The notes beneath the pieces are model-generated. The model saw only the letters and a program-made list of their open reading frames with translations. It searched no databases and was not told where the DNA came from. The position numbers and the translations under genes were made by a program. A stretch of DNA of 64,000 nucleotides. Source: Paramarasmius palmivorus. Taxonomy: Eukaryota; Basidiomycota; Agaricomycetes; Agaricales; Marasmiaceae. The stretch covers positions 992,001 through 1,056,000 of the forward strand of contig JAYKXP010000001.1 in NCBI GenBank assembly GCA_037176845.1, read 5' to 3'. This document shows positions 57,918-64,000 of this stretch, piece after piece (positions within the stretch are counted from its first letter, which is position 1; each line of letters starts with the position of its first letter).

Positions 57918-58951
57918 TCAATAAGAATAGGAATATACAGGATAGTGACTCCCGCCGGTATCGTATGACATCCCTCGCTCAGCTCCATACCGCCCAGAGG
58001 AATAAGCATCAAACCCGCGCCTCAGCGCGTCCTCAGCCACTTGGTGGTGACTAGGTCCGTCTTCGACTCCACGAGCAGTCATGTGGTTGGTGACCGCTTG
58101 TAACCCATACTTCAACATATACCTCGCTATCCGTCCCATCCTCCTATGCTCCTCTCCATCTCCCAACGTATGGTTCAATACTTGCTCCAAGCCATACTTC
58201 AACATGTACTCCGCCACCCGAGCAATCCCATTATCTTCTCCAGTAAGATATTTCTCGTCTATGAATCTGGACAAAACGCGTCGTATCGCTTCGAATGCCA
58301 GATCTGTTATCTCTCCGTTCGGACCTTGCACTTGGTATCCCCCTGCGCTACTGCTCCCACTGTAGATGCTCTGGCTTGGGCTATGAGAAAGTGGAACTAC
58401 TGGTCCTGCAGAAGCCGAATCGTGATAGTCATAATCGTGAGGACGTCCATAATTATAATCTTCATCATCTGAATCGGAACCAAAGACTTTGTCGTAGGTA
58501 TTGCTACCGTCTTGACTATAATCATGCGGGGCATAAGAGCTAGAACTCAAACTTGAGCTAGATTCGCGGCCGCTGTAGGTGTAGCTTCGAGGTGTGAGCC
58601 TCCCGCTTCCGCTACTTGGATGTCGGTGATGGTGATGATGATGGTGTCTTCCGTGGTGGTGGTGTCTCGGAACGACAGTGTAATATCCTGGAGGTTGTTC
58701 TCCGGGCATGACGGGAGCAGAACCATAACCAGGAAAACTGGAGTTACCTACTCCGGGAACGTAGGCTTCGGGGAAAGGTAACTGTTCCTGAGGAGATGAG
58801 GAGAGTACCATCGGCTCGCCTGTGGCTGGTGGATATCCGACTGCATACTGTTGACAATCAAACATATCATCAGCTTTGATTTCCCTCAGGTGTCAGAATC
58901 AATAGTACATACCACAGGCACGGATATTGGTTGTGGTGGGTAATACGACAT
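57918..58951 (-). CDS. histidine-rich protein with repeated AEYMLKYGL-type helices
   Basis: Exons: 57918-58847, 58913-58951. The total is 969 nt, 322 residues. After a Pro/Tyr-rich start (MSYYPPQPISVPVYAVGYPP) comes a histidine tract (HHHHGRHHHHHHHRH, about residues 85-100). A Ser/Tyr/Asp-rich linker follows. The C-terminal 130 residues look folded: AFEAIRRVLSRFIDEKYL, then two related helices RVAEYMLKYGLEQVLNHTLG and RIARYMLKYGLQAVTNHM. I do not recognise the domain. The His tract could bind metal. Convergent with the AAA+ gene, only 36 bases from stop to stop. Confidence 0.75.
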
Positions 58952-59537
58952 TGCGGTAAAGGTAAAAAGGTTCAAAGAAATGACGATGCTCCGACTCCTT
59001 CTCGCCCTTTTGTATGAAGGGACTTCGGCTTGTACCGGTCATCCGCAGCACTGCATTTACAGCGTCAACGGAAGCGCCAAGCATGAGATCAGAGGTATTC
59101 CGAATAGGACTCGGAGGGGTTTGCTAGCGTTCGGACACGCACGGAGCCTGTTATAGCTCGTGAACCACAATAGACATACTGTGTCGGGCTCGCTTGAATT
59201 GTTTGGAGAGTTTTGAGTGGGCCTACATATGAAACTATCTCGGGATGAAGAACGCGAAGTTACAGGAAGATGAGAAGCATCGGTGCTCGGAAGTCGGATC
59301 CGTGATAGTAGTCAGACGGCGCTCCACGGAAATGATGGATGAGTACGAGTACTACATAGCACTGCTATATACATTGGTTCATGAATTCCACCTCTACCAA
59401 GACCTCTACATGACACACACTGGTGTACACCCTTTTTGAATCTCGTGAAAAAACAGCCGGAATACAGGCAGAAGCTCTATACCCGTCTAACAAGTAGCCT
59501 TGCCCCACGCATACCGACTCCCAAAAACAGAAGAGAG
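58952..59537. other. intergenic, His-rich gene promoter
   Basis: A 64-codon plus-strand frame (59245-59439) has no support. Nothing else was seen. Confidence 0.45.
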
Positions 59538-59984
59538 CTAATCCGAACCATCCTGCAAGGCATCTGACAATGATGATCTCCGTCCCTTGAACTCTGCCCT
59601 GACCGGCGCAGGAACCCTTTTCCGGCTTCTTCGACGAGGCAAGGCGCCTATTCTGGGCTCCAAGTCGCCTTTTGGTGGTATTTTAACTCGGCCAATAGGC
59701 TTTGCAGCCTCAAAAGCAATCGTCAACTGATATCCTCTTCGCTCTCCGAATGAACCAGAATTTGATCGAGCTCTGTTGAGGTGATAGTGGTTATTTGGAG
59801 GCGGAAGTGGGACCGCAGCTCCTGAAGGCGGCCCCGAGGTGAAGTATGAATGGGGTAACATGTTCATGGGTGATGCGGGCGTGGAAAGCGTGGAGATCGA
59901 AGGTGCGGAGGATAGCGACGTGATTTGTTCGATGATCATGGTCGACGATGAAGCAAAGTTGTAGTCGGAGTCGTAAAGAGACAT
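59538..59984 (-). CDS. small disordered Ser/Pro-rich protein
   Basis: A single exon of 148 residues starting MSLYDSDYNFASSSTMIIEQ. It is Ser/Thr/Pro-rich, then Arg/Lys-rich (GALPRRRSRKRVPAPVRAEF) toward the C-terminus. The compact piece GYQLTIAFEAAKPIGRVKIP is the only part that may fold. No family was recognised. The frame is unbroken and well started. Confidence 0.6.
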   Translation of the reverse strand: MSLYDSDYNFASSSTMIIEQITSLSSAPSISTLSTPASPMNMLPHSYFTSGPPSGAAVPLPPPNNHYHLNRARSNSGSFGERRGYQLTIAFEAAKPIGRVKIPPKGDLEPRIGALPRRRSRKRVPAPVRAEFKGRRSSLSDALQDGSD

Positions 59985-60761
59985 GACAGAGATGGCAGTC
60001 GTGTTATAAGTCGTGGACTGTCCTGTGGTTCTGATGGCTGATTGTGAGTGTTCTGATAAAAGTGGTTGACAATGGGCTATTGTTGCTCCAGGATCCGGAT
60101 ATTTATATATCTGGGTTTGAGATGTATCTTCCGCGGAGTGCCAAAGAAGTTAAACATGACTCTTCCATTCCTCAGGCATTCAATAGTACCCAGTACCCAG
60201 TATTCATTAATGGCAGAGATCGAGAATCCTAGCCTGTGGTGCTGGTATGTTTACCGCGCTTGAAACAGTTCCAAGGATAGAATACGGTGGCATTGACACG
60301 CATCGATCCCTCTGGGGGTGCATTCAAACGAGATGGGTGCCTTCGAGCACCTTTGAGCGGCTGTGAACACCTGGTAGAAGTCAGACAGCACGCTAGCAGA
60401 TAGTGAATCACAGCGAAACAACATATCAAGTTTCGTGCTATCGACGCCCGGAACTCGTGTATCCCATCCTAAGATCAATATGCAAGTATCCTGAAGGGGT
60501 GATTCATGAATAGCGAGTGCTGAAGCTGTACTGAACAGCTGCATGTCGTGCTAGAACATGGTGGTCTTGGAAAAAGCTGTACATTACCATGCTGGTACCT
60601 CGTTTCCTTTTTTCTTTTTCAGGCAAAACACGACACAAAAAAACATAAGTATCGGGGCATGAGCAAGAAAGCTATTTGAAGATCTGCGAAAGACTCTGGC
60701 TCTAGATCTTCTCAAGTAATGGAATCTGGTATTTCGAGCCAACAGGTACCAGAGAAAAATA
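59985..60761. other. intergenic, about 0.8 kb
   Basis: No protein gene was seen. Minus-strand frames (60229-60544) lack motifs. The tRNA gene follows, and its downstream T-run falls at the right end of this stretch (TTTTT on the minus strand near 60754-60760). Confidence 0.45.
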
Positions 60762-60845
60762 TACACCGTTCGGGAATCGAACCCGAGCCGCTTGCTGTAA
60801 CCAAACAGTGGAAGGCAAGCATGATAACCACTTCACCAACGGTGT
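60762..60845 (-). tRNA. tRNA-Gly(TCC) with a short intron
   Basis: Read on the minus strand, a 7-bp acceptor stem (ACACCGT / ACGGTGT) closes a cloverleaf. The box A-like D arm is TGGTGAAGTGG and box B is GGTTCGATTCC. The anticodon stem CTTGC (60815-60819) pairs with GCAAG. The loop reads C-T-T-C-C-A, giving anticodon TCC at 60810-60812. About 12 extra bases after the first position 3' of the anticodon form the usual tRNA intron. A T-run follows for RNA polymerase III termination. Glycine identity follows from the anticodon and a close match to yeast glycine tRNA in the D arm. Confidence 0.88.
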
Positions 60846-60953
60846 GCGATTTTGAGTCATCCATTAGTCGTGGTCATTCCAGTTTTTTTTTGCTTATTTG
60901 CAGTAGCAAAAATAATTCAGTAAGCTCTGTTCTCTACCCCCATCTTCTCAATC

Positions 60954-62000
60954 ATGGCTCCTGTAAAGCCTCAAAAGTCGTCGAAAAGGAAGCTAGCTGA
61001 AGATCAAAGTCCTTCAGAAACTGCTACACGAAGCAAAAAGGCAAAGTCTACCAAGTCGAAAAAGTTACCTTCTCCGGATCCTCAGTCTTCGCAATCAGAA
61101 CCGGAAAAGGTAGACGAGGAGGAGGAACAAGAGGAGGAGGAAGATGAGATCCCATTGCACGGTCTTACTAGCGATGAAGACTCTTCGGACGATGATATGG
61201 AGGAACCTGAGGGGATTGACATAGGAAAACTTCCAACTATTGCAAAGGATGATGCGACGGTGAAAAGGAAACTTGAAAAGGCAAAGCGCCAGCCAGTACG
61301 TGCCTTTTTATATCTCTTGGACTCGAGTTCATTATGTCCTCAGACAGAGAACCGCGGTGTCATATATCTTGGCCGTCTACCGCACGGGTTCTATGAGGAC
61401 CAGCTAAAGGCGTATTTCTCTCAGTTTGGAGATGTGACGCGGTTAAGGGTTTCTCGGAATAAGAAGGTACGTCTTTTATACGTGTCTTTTTAATTACTTT
61501 CTTTACCGAATTGCACAGACTGGCGCTTCAAAGCACTACGCCTTCCTCGAATTCGAGTCTTCCTCTGTCGCACAAATTGTCGCGGAAACAATGGACAACT
61601 ATCTTCTCATGGGGCACATACTACGCTGTAAAGTCATCCCCAAAGATGAGGTTCACCCAGAGTTATGGGTCGGTGCTAACCGCAAGTGGCGAGTCGTACC
61701 TCGAGACCGTGTTGCTCGCGTCGAACAAAACAAGGCAAATGATCTACCATCCATCTGTTCTCGTCACCCTTCCCCACTAACCTGTACTTTCCAACACAGC
61801 CTCGGACAGAAGAGGAACAAGCGAAAGCTAACAGACGTCTCATCAAAAGACAAAAGCAGAAACAGCAGAAACTGGAAGCAGCCGGCATCAAGTATAGTTA
61901 CGATGCTGTCGCCTATGTGAGCGCTCTCCTTCCTAACACCACCCCGTTTTACCCTGTTGACGACTACGAACAGAAAAAGCCAGTGGTGGCTACATCCTAG
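60954..62000 (+). CDS. nucleolar RRM protein, Nop15/NIFK-like
   Basis: Exons: 60954-61295, 61344-61466, 61519-61734, 61800-62000. The total is 882 nt, 293 residues. The lysine/acid-rich N-terminus ([20 protein letters not shown], then [13 protein letters not shown]) is typical of nucleolar proteins. The RRM runs from [20 protein letters not shown] (RNP2) to [20 protein letters not shown] (RNP1). [20 protein letters not shown] then leads to a basic [17 protein letters not shown] tail. Yeast Nop15 and human NIFK act in large-subunit pre-rRNA processing. The third intron (61735-61799) has GC-AG ends. A possible 57-nt intron at 61917-61973 is not needed, because the frame stays open through it. 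Confidence 0.92.
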
Positions 62001-62693
62001 CTGTCCTACGACGGACATAGACCTCAATGTATCTGGTTTTGTATATATTATCCCCTATACAAAATCTTGAGATGCAATCCACACTTCATGCTTGTCATGT
62101 ATGCTCTGACCGCGGTATCACCGAAGATACAGAAACAGCAACTGATGAAGAAAGTCATTTGCGCCCATCCATCTACAGCTGGTCGGATCTTCCTCCGAAT
62201 GACGAACGACGAGCTCCAGTTCCAATAGAACGGTCGTCCGTCATCTCCTCGCTGTACACAATAACTGATGCCGCCAAAGGATCTGCTTGGCGTTGCCGGG
62301 CCTGTAGTCCCCATTGGCCATCGTCCCCATGTTTCACCATTGGCTGCGCGCTTTTTTTGTAGCCGACGCCCATAATCCATCTCACTGCCACCTTATTGAA
62401 CCCTGGATAAAATCAATACTTAGCTTCCCCTGAGTTCATTAGCCTCAGAGTGGCGTAGAATCCTTGACACTGACACATCGTTCGGCTCCTTCGGTGGTTG
62501 CTAAGTCCCAGTGGTGATCGGTTGCTGTTTCGGTTTTTCTCGAGGTTTTTCTGCTACCACATATCTATCTGATGGCGCCTTTGTGACCCGATGCAGATAC
62601 TTAAAACAGACCGATGTGACAATGCACAAGGTCTGTTGTTCTGCCCGCTTCTTTTCCGCCCTTGACCTTGACGTTCTCGTCGCTGGCGAGGAG
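62001..62693. other. about 0.7 kb, no firm gene
   Basis: Both strands carry open frames of about 110 codons at 62027-62380. The plus one (ETATDEESHLRPSIYSWSDL) has coding-like composition and could be an upstream exon of the next gene. No splice link was confirmed. Confidence 0.35.
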
Positions 62694-63608
62694 ATGCCTG
62701 ATCATTCCAGTGTGGTGAGTTTCCTAGCTTTTTGCAAGCGTTTATTGTATTGCTCATTGGGTTCGCCAATAAAGGTATTTCAACCACTGAGGGGGTCGGG
62801 CCGAGTGATATACGAGGCAGAAGACACGAACATTACACCTGTCTATGAACCAGCAAGCGGTTATGGGACATTCAAATCGTTTTCTAAGAGTGTCGCGGAA
62901 CTGGGTTAGCGCCATTTTCGATCAACTATACGTTCGTTCAATGTTGATCATATATTAGACCAAGGGAAACCACGCCAGTCCACTTTTCGCGTCGACTTTG
63001 AAACAGCAGATAGCAAACGAAAACCCTCGATTTTTCAGCTCCAATCACCACCACGAACACGTAAACGCACTATGAGCTGTGACAACTTCTCCAAAGCCAT
63101 CCGTTGTCCAAGGATCACAATCCCTTGCACTCAGGTGGTTCGGAACATTGTCAAGAGCAGATCACCCAGCAGTAGTGCTTCCGAACCTCATTTTGAAATT
63201 GTCACGCCGGTTACTTGCAATGTCGACGTCGAGATTGTTGTCGATCGGGACGACGACACGGAGAAGGACATGGTCGTTACTTCGGCGACGCGGATTCGAT
63301 GTGAGAAGGGTGTTGAAATGACATTGGCACCTCTCGTTTTCCCAGCTTTACCAAGCCCAAGTCCGCCGATTCCAAACTCGGCACCACCGTCGATGGAGAC
63401 GACAAAGGGGACATTACTGTTTCCTACCGCACGTTCGGATTCCATTCCCGGTCCGGATCCTCCCCCAATGGTCAAAAAGAAACCACGGCCGCTGCCAGTA
63501 CCTCCTGTAGTGAATGCCCACGCGACGACACGCAAGAAATGTACACGTTCCAAGCGGCTTGCTGGTGTTGATGTGCATCGGGACCTACCACCTCTCCCCA
63601 CAGCATAG
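62694..63608 (+). CDS. proline-rich protein, function unknown
   Basis: Exons: 62694-62714, 62775-62904, 62959-63608. The total is 801 nt, 266 residues. An in-frame alternative keeps the first intron as coding. The first part reads VFQPLRGSGRVIYEAED and PVYEPASGYGTFKSFSKS. A Thr/Lys-rich stretch, TPVTCNVDVEIVVDRDDDTE, and a proline-rich C-terminus (PSPSPPIPNSAPPS, PGPDPPPMVKKKPRPLPVPP) follow. The poly-proline pieces could bind SH3 or WW domains. The start may be further upstream, since the frame is open before the Met. Family unknown. Confidence 0.65.
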
Positions 63609-63855
63609 CGTTGATCATCCTGACTTGTGATATGATATCTCTTCCTGTTGTTGGTTCACCGCTGCTACGTGTATGGAGAAGGTCCCAACAGCACCGATCA
63701 GATGCCACGCACGTCGATGCGCTACCGGATCGTGAGAGGTGGATGGTGGTGTTGGTGTTGGTAACGAATTTTACGGATGTTTTAGTTGTGTATAGTTAGT
63801 TGATGTATGTTACATGTTACAATGTTGTACAACAGGCAATTTCTAAGCTGAGTGT

Positions 63856-64000
63856 TCATCTTATTGATAATTTACCTCCAAACCTCTTCTTCGCTATGCT
63901 GTCCATTTGACCTTTTACATTCCGGAAAGCATTCCACCAAGCCTCTGCTACTCTTCCACTTTGCCGGTAGGCCGGGTCATCATCTTCCTCGTCATAGCCA
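63856..64000 (-). CDS. C-terminal end of a gene entering from the right
   Basis: The minus-strand frame reads GYDEEDDDPAYRQSGRVAEA, then AWWNAFRNVKGQMDSIAKKR, to a stop at 63856-63858. It looks like an acidic, helical C-terminal tail. The rest lies outside the window, so no product can be named. Confidence 0.5.
   Translation of the reverse strand, partial: GYDEEDDDPAYRQSGRVAEAWWNAFRNVKGQMDSIAKKRFGGKLSIR

Noticed and set aside
60719..61000. 93-codon plus-strand frame over the tRNA
   Set aside because: It is a reading of the tRNA gene on the wrong strand joined to the promoter of the NIFK-like gene.

Overview
The window is nuclear DNA of a filamentous basidiomycete, most likely an agaricomycete. 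Genes are dense, lie on both strands and are cut by many introns of about 45-70 bases. The gene set fits this: one FKS-type beta-1,3-glucan synthase, a velvet regulator, two tandem thaumatin-like proteins, a BTB protein of the agaricomycete type, a DUF2235 hydrolase and a GH5_12 glycosidase. No plasmid, viral, transposon or CRISPR structure was recognised. Exon joins were worked out by hand from splice signals and reading phase. Where total length is a multiple of three and family motifs run unbroken, the model is firm. Weaker joins are flagged.

Layout, left to right. 0-16 kb: a histidine acid phosphatase cut by the left edge (-), a small membrane protein (+), OPA3 (-), a velvet factor (-), a two-module AAA+ ATPase (-), a GH5_12 steryl/ceramide glucosidase-like enzyme (-), a GNAT acetyltransferase (-) and an unidentified gene (-). 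16-22 kb: the 12-exon FKS1 gene (+). 23-28 kb: two thaumatin-like genes in tandem (+). 28-36 kb: a BAH plus zinc-finger chromatin protein (-), a small ORF (-), a 1,214-residue serine-rich orphan (+) and a small secreted protein (-). 36-44 kb: a BTB protein (-), a TauD-family dioxygenase (-) divergent from a DAL5-family transporter (+), and NADP isocitrate dehydrogenase (+). 45-54 kb: a coiled-coil protein (+), a DapA-type aldolase (-), a DUF2235 hydrolase (+) and bystin/Enp1 (-). 54-64 kb: a second copy of the AAA+ ATPase (+), a histidine-rich protein (-), a small disordered protein (-), an intron-containing tRNA-Gly(TCC) (-), a Nop15/NIFK-like RRM protein (+), a proline-rich protein (+) and the end of another gene (-).

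Functional links. The TauD/transporter pair shares one 0.58 kb promoter region and looks like a sulfonate-use module. FKS1, the thaumatin-like proteins and the GH5_12 enzyme concern wall or membrane glycans. Bystin and the NIFK-like protein act in ribosome assembly. OPA3 and probably isocitrate dehydrogenase are mitochondrial. The two AAA+ genes are inverted, diverged paralogs about 45 kb apart. The left copy has a reading-frame break at a short palindromic stretch. Four introns appear to use GC-AG ends, and both thaumatin-like genes share a 7-nt micro-exon.
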